Below the pieces are notes generated by a model that was not told the origin of the DNA, ran no database searches, and was given only the letters and a program-made list of their open reading frames with translations. The translations under genes were made by a program, and so were the position numbers. From positions 20,598,001-20,662,000 of the forward strand of contig OX387201.1 of the NCBI GenBank assembly GCA_947561715.1: 64,000 bases of DNA. The letters are read 5' to 3'. Below are positions 35,680-47,654 of the stretch, in pieces. The number at the start of each line of letters is the position of its first letter. Position 1 is the stretch's first letter. This DNA comes from Ascidia mentula (taxonomy: Eukaryota > Chordata > Ascidiacea > Phlebobranchia > Ascidiidae).

Positions 35680-35949
35680 TTGATTAAACAAATCGTAAAC
35701 CAGGTGAAGACAGAAACCAGGTCCGCCGTATTGATGGTCGTCTATCAATGTGTGTTGTCTCATGTTGGGAAAAATCAAATTAAATCCAATGTTCATCACT
35801 TGGAACGATTGGTACTGATAGTTGGCCATGTATTCATTCATTTATTTAACATCGCATGTGTTTTTGTGGCCACAAATTGCATTTCTATCCATGAAACTTC
35901 AGTGAAAAATTATCACAACAAAAACTACGGCAAAATCAAACTACAATAA
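35680..35949 (+). repeat. Array block a, first copy, with open frame of 89 codons
   Basis: This block matches 40222-40494 almost end to end. Both keep an open frame with the same ending (VTNYHNKN-like, IKLQ stop) and share QIVNQ, SHVGKNQIKSNVHH and FVATNCISIHET. No domain or start context is recognisable; the frame may be chance. Confidence 0.5.
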
Positions 35950-36731
35950 CAGTTAGTACTCAACGCAGTGACACGCACTGATAAATAACATGCTCTGAAA
36001 TCACATGTTGGACACGTGACATGTGACATAGAATGTTACCATCCCTTTTTTCATGTTTGGGTTTACTTATAAGTATATATTTCTTGTTCTGACTATAGCA
36101 CAGTGAATAGCTTGCTGCTGTCGTCAAAGTTAGAGCAAAGTTTGTCGTGATTTAATCTTTTCACAAGTTTGTTGCTTGGTATTCGTAATATAATCAATAT
36201 ATTTTGTATGTTGAGAGTGCACGTGATGAATGGGGTTGTTGGCTTCACAAAATTAATGGTTATTTTAAGTATTGCGTCTAAATGCTGATGGTGAACAGTT
36301 TAACAACACTTCACTTAAGCATAAGCTTGTGAAATTAAAGTGCACAATTTTGTAAACGCGGAAATTCCCCCAACTAACGCACAGTCTCGTTTCATCTAAA
36401 AATATAGTTGTAAGTTAATACTTATGAGGAAAGGCTGCAATGGAAATCGGCTCTCCTATAAGTTTGTTTGTCAGCTATGACGTCAAACGTTCGAGCGCGC
36501 GTTCAGTTTCTCCATTACGAAACTTCATTAAACAAATCGTAAACCAGGTTCGACCATGAAACAACATGTTTGTGTCACGTTTACTCCTGACGTACCAGGA
36601 TCGTATTCGAAAATCCGAGAGCTTAATTGTCATTAAACTTATTGAAACACGAACAAACCAACATTTTTGTGATAAATATTGATACTATGGCATTTTCACA
36701 GCGATAAGTTCTCGGCGGATTGCCAGTTACA

Positions 36732-36793
36732 TATGTCACGTGATGTCACCTAATGTACACGCAACGTGACATCAGGTGACATCACGTGACATA
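36732..36793. other. Long inverted repeat with paired CACGTG boxes
   Basis: The left arm begins TATGTCACGTGATGTCACCT and the right arm ends AGGTGACATCACGTGACATA, its exact reverse complement, around a short centre containing ACACGCAACG. Each arm carries the palindrome CACGTG. It can form a cruciform or a dense bHLH/bZIP site cluster. Related but shorter CACGTGACATGTGACAT strings lie at about 36016, 38276 and 40559. Confidence 0.6.
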
Positions 36794-37679
36794 CAAAATA
36801 TAAGCGGTTATCTCCCGTCTTGTTGCCAGTTTGGGTTGATTCTCATTTCTGGTTCCAAGTAGCACAGACAATAGCTTGCTGCAGCTTTTTGTAAGAGTAG
36901 GATGTGTATCAAGTTTAAACTCTTGTACATAGAAAGCTATTGGTTAGTATCCCTTATATAACCAATGTGATTTGTATGTTGGTCAGTATATGTTGCACAA
37001 GAAGCTAGGTGTTGTATTTTGTATGTTGAGAGTGCACGTAAATTATGGTGTTGTTGGCTTCACAAAATAATGGATGTTGTGAGTATCACGTCTAAATGCT
37101 GATGGTGAACAGTTTAACAAAACTTCACTTTAAGCATAGGCATTCTAAATTAAAGTGAACAATTTTGTAAACGCGGAAATTCCTTCCAACTATAGAGCAC
37201 AGTCTCGTTTCATCTAAAAATATAGCTGTAAGTTGATATGTATGAGCAAAAGCTGTAATGGAAATCGGCTCCCCTACAAGTTTGTTTGTCAGCTGTGACG
37301 ACAAACTTTCGAACGAGCGTTTAGCTTCTCCATTTCACGGAACTTTATTTAACAAGTCGTAAACCAGGCTAAGCCAAAAGTCAGGTACGCCATGGAACAA
37401 CATGTTTGTGTCACGTTTACTCCTGACGTACCAGGATCGTATTCGAAAATCCGAGAGCATAATTGTTATTAAACTTTATTGAAACACGAATAAACTCAAC
37501 ATGTGTTTCGGAAAACATTGATATTAACTTAAATAATCCCACACGACTGCCATAGACAACAAAATCAAATATGAGGGATTAAAATTTTCTGCACGAATAA
37601 ATATCCCATATATTAAATACAACACGGCTTTATCACAAATTTCATTATGATTTGAATTCGGTTCTATTGTGTTAGTAAG

Positions 37680-38010
37680 GCAAACCGCTTGAGGACGCTA
37701 AAGAATCAAATGCAACTTTATTTCCGCGTGTCGATAAATGCTGACAGAATTGTATGTAAATTAGTTCATCTCAGACCCAGTGTGCTAACACGAAAAGAGT
37801 TGTGTGAAGTGACGTCAACCTCCTAAACTTTAACTTTCGAAATAACGACATTTTAATTGGAATTTGCACTTGAAAACGGAGCTTCGGTCCATCGTTGGAA
37901 GCGATTAATGGCGCGTTGATACAAACTAAACAAAGACTTTCAGATTCAAAGCACAATTGCAGGTCGCACTGTTGACATCACTTTGTAATACATCTAGGTG
38001 TGCCATTTTT
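37680..38010. repeat. Array block b, first copy
   Basis: It runs from GCAAACCGCTTGAGGACGCT through GTGACGTCAACCTCCTAAAC to CATCTAGGTGTGCCATTTTT. The same run occurs at 39450-39790, and partly at 40666-40880 and 35005-35300. The copies at 37.7 and 39.5 kb are highly alike, suggesting recent amplification. Confidence 0.65.
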
Positions 38011-39449
38011 ACAGCGATAATTTTTCCACGGCATTCGCGAGTAAATTTGCCAAAGTTGGTCACCGGAGTACGAAAAGGGATTTAGTCCGCGTAATGCTGA
38101 TCGTCGACTAATGTTGTTACACGCTGATTTTAAACAATTGGTGGTTGGATAATGAGCCTGTATATTAGGCATAGATGATTCAAGTCAAACTGTGGACAAA
38201 GTACGTTATTATATTAAATTAATTGCATCGAAAATCTTTAATCTGGTGAACTTGCTCTGAAATGACATGTTGGACACGTGACATGTGACATATAACCGGT
38301 TACCATCCCTTTTTTCATGTTTGGGTTTACTTTTATTGCTTGTTCTGACTATAGCACAGTGAATAGCTTGCTACTGCCTTCAAAGTTACAGCCAAATTTG
38401 TCGTGATTTAATCTTTTTAGAAGTTTGTTGCTTGGTATCCGTAATATAATCAATGTATTTTGTATGTTGAGAGTGCACGTGATGAATGGGGTTGTTGGCT
38501 TCACAAAACTAGTGGATGTTTTGAGTATTGCATCGTAATGCTGATGGTGAACAGTTTAACAATATTTCACTTAAGCATAAACATTTTGAAATTAAAAGTG
38601 CACCATTTCTAAAACGCGGAAATTCCCTCCAATTAGCACACAGTCTCGTTTCATCTGAAAATATAGTTGTAAGTTAATATGTGTGAGTAAACGCTATAAT
38701 GGAAATCGGCTCTTCTACAAATTTGTTTGTCAGCTGTGACGTCAAACTTTCGAGCGCGCGTTCAACTTCTCCATTACGAGTCTTGATTAAACAAATAGTA
38801 AACCAGGTGAAGTCAGAGGCCATGAAACAACATGTTGGTGTCACGTTTACTCCTGACATACCAGGATCATATTCCAAAATCAGAGAGCATAATTTTCATT
38901 TTGCTTTATTGAAACACGAATAAACTCAACAATTTTGTCGGAAAATATTGACATTAATTTAAATGGTCTCATACGACGATCATAGACAACAAAATCAAAT
39001 ACAAGGGAATAAAATTTTCTGAGTAAAAGCTGCAATGGAAATCGGCCCTCATATAAGTTTGTTTGTTTGTCAGCTGTGACGTCAAACGTTTGAGCGCGCG
39101 TTCAACTTCTCCATTACGAGTCTTGATTAAACAAATCGTAAACCAGGTGAAGCCAGAGGTCATGTCCTTCATGGAACAACATGTTTGTGTCACGTTTACT
39201 CCTGACATACCAGGAACATATTCGAAAATCAGAAAGTATAATTGTTATTAAACTTTATTGAAACACGAATAAACTCAACAATTTTGTCGGAAAATATTGA
39301 TATTAATTTAAATGATCTCATACGACGACCATAGACAACAAAATCAAATACAAGGGAATAAAATTTTCTGCACGAATAAATATCGCATATATTAAATACA
39401 ACACGGCTTTATCGCAAATTTCATTATGATTTGAATTCGGTTCCATTGT

Positions 39450-39820
39450 GTTAATATGGCAAACCGCTTGAGGACGCTAAAGAATCAAACGAAACTTTAT
39501 TTCCGCGTGTCGATAAATGCTGTTAGATTTGTATGTAAATTAGTTCAACTCAAACCCAGTGTGTTAACACGGAAAGAGTTGTGTGAAGTGACGTCAACCT
39601 CCTAAACTTTAACTTTCGAAATAACGACATTTTAATTGGAATTTGCAGTTGAAAACGGAGCTTCGGTCCATCGTTGGAAGCGATTAATGGCGCGTTGTTG
39701 CAAAATAAACAAAGACTCTCAGATTCACAGCACACTTGCAGGTCGCACTGTGGACATCACTTTGTTATACATCTAGGTGTGCCATTTTTACAGCGATAAT
39801 TTCTCCACGGCATTCGCGAG
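39450..39820. repeat. Array block b, second copy
   Basis: It matches 37680-38010 with few changes. Minus-strand frames in both (CINAPLIASNDGPKLRF versus CNNAPLIASNDGPKLRF) read alike, but this follows from recent copying rather than demonstrated selection. Confidence 0.65.
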
Positions 39821-41639
39821 TTTCTCATTATTTACTTTAGTGTTAAATTTGCCAAAGTTGGTCACCGGAGTACGAAAAGGGATTTAGTCCGCGTAATGCT
39901 GATCGTCGACCAATGTTGTAACACGCTGGTTTCAAACAATTGGTGGTTGGATAATAAGCCTGTATATTTGACATAGGAGCTGATTCAAGTTAAACTGTTG
40001 ACAAAGTACGTCATTATATTTGAGTTAATAGCCACTAAAATCGATAATCTAGTGAAAAATACTGGGTCCAAACGCAATATTTGCCAATATCCTGGTTTAA
40101 GTAACCTTAAAATTGACTGAAATTCGGTATGTGAAAGTAAACGCTTAGCCAGTGAGCACATAAAATTTGTTTGTCAAATATTATATCAAAAGTTGCAGAT
40201 CGTTCAACTTCTTTATTACAAGTCTTGATTAAACAAATCGTAAACCAGGAAAAGTCAGGAGTCAGGTCGGTCGTGTTGATGGTCGTCGATCAATGTGTGT
40301 TGTCTCATGCTGGGAAAAATCAAATTAAATCCAATGTTCATCACCAGGAACGATCGCTACTCATCGGTGTCCATGTATTCATTTATTCATTTAACATCGC
40401 ATGGGTTTTTGTGGCCACAACGAGCATTTCTATCCATGAAACTTCAGTGACGAATTATCACAACAAAAACTGCGACATAATCAAACTACAATAGCAGTTT
40501 GTATTCAACGCAGTGACACGCACTGATCAATAACTTGCTCTGAAATGACATGTTGGGCACGTGACATGTGACATAGAATGTTACCATCCCTTTTTTCATG
40601 TTTGTGTTTACTTATATTTCTTGTTTTGTCTAAAGCACAGTGAATCGTTTGCCCCTGCGTTTAAAGTTGTGTGAAGTGACGTCAACCTCTTAAACTTTAA
40701 CTTTCGAAATAACGACATTTTAATTGGAATTTGCAGTAAAAAACGGAGCTTCGGTCCATCGTTGGAAGCAATTAATGACGCGTTGTTGCAAAATAAATGA
40801 AGACTTTCAGATTCACAGCGCACTTGCAGGTCGCACTGTGGACATCACTTTGTTATACATCTAGGTGTGCCATTTTCACAGCGTTAATTTCTCCACGGCA
40901 TTCGCGAGTTTCTCATTTTTAATTTAGTGTTAAATTTGCCAAAAGTTGGTAACCGTGGAGTACGAAAAAGGAAATTAGTCCACGTAATGCTGATCTTCGA
41001 CCAATGCTGTAACACGCTGGTTTCAAACCATTGGTGTTTGGATAATCAGCCTGCATATTTGGCATAGGTGATTTCTGTCAAACTGTTGACTAAACTACGT
41101 CCTTATATTTAAGTTAATAGCCACTGAAAATCGTCCATCTGGCGAATAATGTTGCGTCGAAATCCTAGTTTATGTAACCTTAAAATTGAATATTTAAAAT
41201 CGGTTTGTAAAACTATACGCTTCAACAGAAAGCACACAAAGTTTCTCTGTCAACTGTGACGTCAAACGTTCCAACGCGTTCTGCTTCTCCATTTCGAGTC
41301 TTGATTAAACAAATCGTAAACCAGGTGAAGTCAGATACACGGCTGCTGTGGAAGGCTTTTAAATGCGCGTTGTTGCAAATCAAATAAAGTTTTCAGTCTC
41401 GCCCCAAGCACATTGGAAATTGTTTCGTAAATGAGTAGATTTGTACTGGGTTTAAACTCTTGTACATAGAAAGTTGTGTTGGGAGTTTTTGATTATTTGG
41501 TCGAAATACGTTTTGTGGTCAGTTTTGAAGAAAATCTCGAAAATCTCAATTTTAAACAAATCGTAAACCAGGTTAAGCCAGAGGTCACGTCCTTCAGGGA
41601 ACAACATGTTTGCGCCAATGAGGGTTAATAATTGTCTGC

Positions 41640-41990
41640 AATTTGCGTTTGTCAACGAGGCTTGGATTTTTTCATCATCAATACAGAAGTCAAGTTGAAT
41701 CGCTAGCTGAAAGCGGAACTTTCGTATAGCAAGAAAAAATGTCATTTGTTAAAAGCATGAGGTTCGCGTTGGCAAAACTACAACAACGATAAATGCAGAA
41801 TAAGACAAAATATCGTTTTAACCACGAATAGTAGGCTTGATTATTTACCATTTGAGTTATTTACCATATGGGTTTGAGAATTAGCAGTTAACGTGGTGCT
41901 TCAATATCGAAACTTCATATTTCTTGAGGTCTATATTTGGGACGAGACGCTACACGTGCGAAATCTTGGTTTACTTCACCTTAAAGTTGT
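41640..41990. repeat. Array block c, first copy
   Basis: Shared strings are CATTTGTTAAAAGCATGAGG with TTCGCGTTGGCAA, then TAAATGCAGAATAAGACAAA, then GACGAGACGCTACACGTGCG and TTTACTTCACCTTAAAGTTG. In the second copy these are split between 42730-42860 and 43390-43700 by about 530 bases of other sequence. Confidence 0.55.
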
Positions 41991-43389
41991 TTGTTTAAAT
42001 TCAGTAAGCTGGAACACAAATTAATTTGTTTGTCCATTATGACGTCAAACGTTCCGACGCGTTCGGTTTCTTTGTTCGAATCTTTATTCAAACAAATCAT
42101 AAACTAGAAGCCAAAGTTCGGGCACGCCATGAAACAACATGTTTGTGTCACGTGTGCTGTGTGACGTAGCAGGATGAGAATTATTTACTCGAGAATTGCG
42201 CGCGCGCAAAGTTCGTCGACGTGGAATACGAAAATGTGCAGATATTTAACATCTTGCTACGTCACACAACACACGTGAATTTCGAAATTCGAATCATGCA
42301 AAGTGATTTTTCCAATGGTCGGGGATAATTGTGGACCAATATGTATTGTTTAGCGATACTTCGGTCCAGGTGACGTAAGCAAATTAAGTTTTAATGTCGC
42401 TTTCATATTTACCACACGGCTTCAGAAAGATATTGTAGGTAAAGAAAACATTGTCACAAAACCTTTCCAATCAGTCATAAATTGTTTGAGGCAGTGATTA
42501 CTTTATATTGTGACGTAATAAGGGAGGCGTGGTACTACACTTTGACATGCTTGGTTACACACTGGTGAATCCATACAACTGAAGCAATTTCTCACTCAAA
42601 AGCGTAAACTGTTTGGAATGTAAACAATACACAGACGGTGGTTGTGACGTAAGTGGCGAACTGCCTTTGTTTGCTGAAGGTTTCTTACTCGCAAAAACCG
42701 TGACTTGTTGGTCTTGGAGGGATCAGCCCAGCTAAGTAACAAAAGTCAAGGTTGCTTTCGTCATCTATACAGAAGTTAAATCGCTTGCTTAAGCTGTGCT
42801 TTCGTTTAGCAAGAAAGCGCCATTTGTTAAAAGCATGGGGTTCGCGTTGGCAACGTGTTCGATTCGCGTGTTGCTCTATAGCGTTCAAGGGCGCAAGGGG
42901 GGTATGGTCACTATTTGTCCAATTAAAGAAGGTTCGCGTTTTGTTAGAAGGCCAAATTTGATTTTATTCGATAGCAGGAGTGTGTAAGGTTGTTGGTTAA
43001 AAATGCAGCGGCATACGTTTGTGCAAGGTTTTATGGCCGAAATGTGTTCGTGGTGTGCGGAAAACATGGGAAAATAAGTGTGGTATGGTTTTTGTTTTGC
43101 AAATTTGACAATGTTCGCGTTTTTTAGAAGGCCAAATTTGGTTTTATTTAATAGAATTAAGGCAAAAGAATATTTGTTTTGAAGGATTTCAGCGGCAAAC
43201 GTCGTTGCTTAGAGTTATGTTATAATACGCATATAATATTCATAACCGATTATAAATATGTTTTTTTTTCATAGTTTTGACATCGTTAGAAAGGTCAGCC
43301 TATGAAATTTTACGTGTAAAAATATCATGCTGCTACCTCGTAGGCGGCCGAGTAACCCGCGTTCAAAGTAACTAACATCCCTCTTGGTG

Positions 43390-43705
43390 ACAATTACAAC
43401 AACAATAAATGCAGAATGAGACAAAATATCGTCTTAACCACGAATAGTAGGATCAGTTACCACTTGCGTTGTGTGGGTTCAAGCAAATCTTCAAATAAGA
43501 GAGAACTCGCAGTTAACATCGGTCTGCCATTGAAAGCAATTAAATGCGCACTGGATTTCAACGAGTGGTGCTTCGATATCCGTGCGCAAAAACAGTTAAA
43601 AAAGATACGTCATCATATAAAAGTGTTAGCCATCGAAAATTATATGTGGGGCGAGACGCTACACGTCCGAAAATCCTGGTTTACTTCACCTTAAAGTTGC
43701 TTAGA
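43390..43705. repeat. Array block c, second part
   Basis: It carries TAAATGCAGAATGAGACAAA, CCACGAATAGTAGG, GGCGAGACGCTACACGTCCG and TTTACTTCACCTTAAAGTTG, in the order of 41790-41990. The open frame at 43416-43694 lies within the repeat and shows no domain. Confidence 0.5.
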
Positions 43706-43920
43706 ACCTAGAGCGCAGATTAGTTTTGTTTGTCAGCTATGACGTCAAACGTCGAGCGCGCGTTTAGCTTCTCCATTGCATGGGTCTTTATTAAACAAAT
43801 CGTAAACCAGGCTAAGCGAGAGGTCACGTCTTTCATGAAACAACATGTTTGTGTCACGTTTACCCCAGACATACCAGGATCATATTCGAAAATCCAAATG
43901 TATTGAAGCATGAATTATGA

Positions 43921-44614
43921 GCATAGGAATGGGTCTGAACCATATTGCAAGTAGAAAATATAGTAGACAATAGTAGCCAGGATAACCAGAGCAGAAATTA
44001 ATTTAGGATATAAAGATCCTATTCCAATTCGTTTTCTGCCAAATTGCCTGAAATTTAACACAAATTTAAATTCTGAATAAAGGGCCAGACCTATATTCCA
44101 AAAATTTTTATGTTTTCTATTTTTTTGATGTCTCAGCCCATTTCTTTTATTCTCTTAATTTTAGTAAATCTGTTTTTGGTGAAAGCACACAAGCTTGCTT
44201 AAAACCTGATTAAAGACCAATTTAATTATTAAACTGATCTAAACAGACCACAACACCCGAATTTTTTAAATGTTTGCTCAATAGTGCCACAAAGCGGTAG
44301 CGTCCACAGTCGTCTGCGCAACGATAACTGGGTTACAGAGGTCACAATGTCACAAGCAGGGTGAAAGGATTGCGCTGGAGTACCAACGAAATAACTTTGT
44401 GTTTTATTTACATAAATAAGTTTAGGCAGACTTTCTTTGGTTTTAAAGAGTTGCAAGATTAATCTGTACTGAGGTTTTGTTTTGTAGTTTGAGCTTGGAT
44501 TAAAGAAATGATTTCTGTGAGCTGCATTTATGTTTGTTTACAGTGAAAAGGTTTCAAAAACTGTGACAAGTTGCTGCATTTGTTTTCGAAAGAGGGACAT
44601 TGCCGACAAACATC
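43921..44614. other. Upstream region of the NLR-like 5' exons
   Basis: No coding exon is supported. The repeat array ends near 43900. The stretch is AT-rich and probably contains the promoter of the gene starting at 44615, but no clear TATA box was singled out. Confidence 0.45.
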
Positions 44615-45549
44615 ATGACGGAGTCAGAAAGCAAGAGAAGAAGAATGACTACAACAATTTCAGAATCTGGTTCGAAAGTTGTCCAACAGAAAGCAGGTCT
44701 AATGTGTTATTCTCTCCTTTATTACATAAAACTGAGTGGAAAGTTACTAAAATCAATTATGCCTCATACTAAACCTTAGCTTTATTGGGAATGTATCATG
44801 CATAGTGACTTTTTGATTAAAGTAGCCTAACTAAAATGAAATTTTTATTTTTAGGCAAGTAATGTACAAATGATATTTCAGGCACTAACAAGATATTAAC
44901 TTTGAATCAGATTCCACACAGCAAATATCAGCACCGGGAGCAACCATAACTGGTAGCATTGCTGCAGTTCAGGGCAATGTCAATCAACCAATAATAATAA
45001 ACAACTACAATACTCCAGGTATATTTGTCAGCTGACCAATGCACTGTAAACTAATGCAACATTAAATGGTACATTCTGTTTATGTTCACATTTAATTTTT
45101 GCAATGAAACTTTTTAACCTTTGCACCAACCAACCGTTTCATTTTATACAAAGCCGATATTATACCCTTAAAGTCAGATTAGTGTGAATTTTTGCAGGTC
45201 CATCAAACGAAGGTGAACAAGCAGATGAAAGTAAGCTGTTTCAACCTCTTTACTGCATTTAAAACATTTACCTCGATAATGTCTGACAATAATGCCCGAA
45301 TGCTTCCATATGATAATGTCTAGTGAGCCATAATTACTTGTCTCTAGTTATATTTCTGTCTGCAGTCAAAAAGCAGCGAGAAGCCATTCAAATCATCAAA
45401 CATGAACAGGACAAAATTAAGTCTGTCACACCTCTTTCTGGTTTAAATGAAGAAGGAATCCCAGATGTTTGTCCACAGCTGGAGAAACGTGATTTCTACC
45501 AAGGTATTGATACCAAGAAAGGTGAAGAGTTTGTGCCATCAACAATAAG
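44615..45549 (+). CDS. NLR-like protein, 5' exons (partial; no NACHT follows)
   Basis: Four exons join in frame: 44615-44696 (MTESESKRRRM), 44922-45018 (ITGSIAAVQGNVNQPIIINN, YNTPG), 45198-45230 and 45366-45549 (KKQREAIQIIKHEQDKIKSV, EKRDFYQGIDTKKGEEF). The second exon's GSIAAVQGNVN..IIINNY pattern and the last exon's KKREFYQGIDT-like run resemble the region ahead of the NACHT ATPase in invertebrate NLR proteins, which are cytosolic immune sensors. The next expected exons (NACHT) are absent. Instead the copy-B duplication boundary comes 24 bases after exon 4, followed by LRR tail exons whose phase does not fit. This makes a headless/bodiless chimera. The start ATG was chosen because it opens the frame that splices to exon 2. 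Family assignment is moderate. Confidence 0.5.
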
Positions 45550-45863
45550 GTACAATGAAAATAAAGTTAGTAAACCAATCAAATCTGCTTTTTGTTATTC
45601 TCATGTATCGGTCATTGCCTTGCCTTCATAACATTACAAAAATACGCAGTCGCGTATGCTATTTGAATTGACATATTTATACTCAACAATTTCACAGCAC
45701 TGCGGTTAGTTTTGCACTGCGTTTTTTAACACAGCACATGGTAACGCAAAGCTTCTACAAATAGTGGCTGTGTTTGTAAAAATATATATGAGTGCAAATG
45801 ATTCGTCCAACCAAATGCAATTTTACAATTTCCATTGCAAATGTTGGTCTTTCTTGTTTTCCA

Positions 45864-47105
45864 GACAAAAGTGCGAAATTATTGGATGCCCTTTCAAGAT
45901 ATCTCCAATCTCAACCCAGGAATAACGATCTACTGAGTGAGTAAATGATATAAATGCCAACAGTTTAATGCGTGTTTGTAAACATTACATTTATTTATGT
46001 AACAATGGGCTGGTTTGTTACGTCACACAGTCATTGTTTGAACCGAACACTCAGTGCAGTTTTTTTATCAGTTGTTAAAAAATCTTGTAAAGGAAAGTCG
46101 TGTTTATTTCTGTCCTAATATTTTCTGATAATTTAAACGTTTTATATTGGATTGATTTGTTGGTTCTTGTGTTGATTAAATCCGACTTAAACGTGGGGAA
46201 TTCTGTGCAAGAATAAAGTAAGTTTTATTTTAAATGATTTTATTAAAACTGGAAACCAGACATCTGCTTTTTAATAAACTTGTTCCTGTTTTGTTTCAGA
46301 TTTATTTCTGGATTTGAAGGAAATCGAAAAATGCCATCTAAATAAACTCGCCAAGTTTTGTCCTCGGGTGTTGAATTTTTCCGGAACCCAACTTCACTTA
46401 ATCCTTGAGGTTTTGTCGGAATTTTTACCAAAAGTTACAATAATCGATTTGAGGCTGTTGCTGTTGCTTGGAGCTGTGGTATTGCGACCTGAACTCCGAA
46501 GATTTAACGATTATTTGTGAAGCAATAAAAAGAATGAAATACGGGGTTTGTTCGGTTTTTCTTTATTTTCTGAATAAGTTTTTACTTGAATAAAAGCATT
46601 TTTTACCAAAGTTTTCGATTTTAAGAAAAATGACATAAAATATTTTTATTGTAGTTTAGGGAATAATTTTGTTTGTGTATTTTTTACTCTTTTCCACTTT
46701 TAATATTTGTTTATTCCGTTTTAAAGAGAATCAAAACATTTCCTACAAACAATATTTATATTTTAAATAGTTGGGATTTCTCAACCTGAATACAAACGAC
46801 TTTCATCGAAGAGAAGATGGGGAAAAAATTTGTGGGATTTTACCTAAGGTTGGGAGGTGGTTGAATCTGACTTGCTGCGAATTGGATCCGGATTCGATTA
46901 AGATGGTGGAGGACGCACTTGAGAATATGGAAGATCCTGTGAGGATTTAATTTAAAAGATTTATTTGGAAATTTTAATAAAATCAAAACTTTTGTGACTT
47001 TTCAGCCGGAAGTTGTGGGTTTGGATGAAGAGCCCCCCCCCCACCTCCGATCCTGACTCCAGTGGATCGGATTCGAGTGATCCTGACTCCAGTGGTTCGG
47101 ATTGA
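45864..47105 (+). pseudogene. NLR-like LRR tail, copy B, degenerate
   Basis: Exon counterparts of 526-1745 lie at 45864-45936, about 46300-46540, about 46769-46940 and about 47005-47105. Exon 2 diverges after EVLSEFLPKV: bases are inserted and the frame ends early in TGA, so the CGLTSEDL repeat is lost. Exon 3 keeps LNLNTNDFHRRED and ELDPDSIKMVEDALENMEDP. Exon 4 has an expanded run of C ahead of the Ser-Asp tail. The tail follows the 5' exons at 44615-45549, but no NACHT exons lie between and the junction phase is wrong. Confidence 0.6.
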
Positions 47106-47654
47106 AGCAGAAGCTCAACACAAAAACTACCTCATGTTCCTCATAATTATTTGTGTTTTCGTGATTCCTCAAAAATAAATAAATTTAACAAAAACAAAAC
47201 TTCCGCCATTTTTTTTTCTTCCGCAGCGGTCACCAAGACCAAAACTTTAACGATGCCGGTAGGGTTTTTTGAACAAATAGAAATAAAATTAGGATTGAAC
47301 ACCGGGGCCGATTTGTTTGGCAATTAAAATACGTGCAGTTTTAAAAACAGAGATTTACACGTTTGATTTAAAGATTTAATATTTTAGTTAATATCTGTTT
47401 GTAAATTTAACACGTTACGACCAACCAATAGATGCGCGAATTTGATAAGTTTTCCAACTTCTGTCAATTCGTCAAAAGTTTTTTTAAAACAAAATTAAAT
47501 ATCATGTTCGAATAAACACAAATTGAAAAGATATCACAAAATCAAGACAGCTTATGACAAGCAACGAATTAACAATTGAGAAAACGTGATTCAGGCTTGG
47601 GAAGAGTAATTTAACGTATCCTTTGTAATTTAGTTCACTGGAATCGCAGCTAGG

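Larger units (their letters stand above)
34700..43920. repeat. Complex 9-kb repeat array of recurring blocks
   Basis: At least ten copies of a core CAAATCGTAAACCAGG occur at about 35689, 36533, 37353, 38792, 39132, 40233, 41310, 41556, 42093 and 43795. Each is usually preceded by CAGCTGTGACGTCAAACGTTC and an ACGAGTCTTGATTAAA stretch, and followed by GAACAACATGTTTGTGTCAC. Between cores, other blocks recur: the CACGTGACATGTGACAT block (36010, 38270, 40555), the GGCAAACCGCTTGAGGACGC block (35005, 37680, 39450), the GACGTCAACCTCCTAAACTT block (35278, 37812, 39590, 40678), and a GTTAAAAGCATGRGGTTCGC block (41750, 42828). Full periods of roughly 1.8-2.3 kb are seen, but the order is rearranged. No domain-bearing gene is present. 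It is unlike any repeat family I can name. Confidence 0.85.

Noticed and set aside
38674-39208. Minus-strand frames with FTICLIKTRNGEVERAL recurring in several array units
   Set aside because: They are antisense to the conserved core and recur because the DNA is repeated; no start, domain or codon bias supports coding.
40608-40823. Minus-strand frame with APLIASNDGPKLRF, also at 37771 and 39550
   Set aside because: Same reason: a repeated block, with differing lengths and no recognisable family.
36000-41000. CRISPR array
   Set aside because: Repeats are long, unevenly spaced and in eukaryotic DNA; no spacer pattern.
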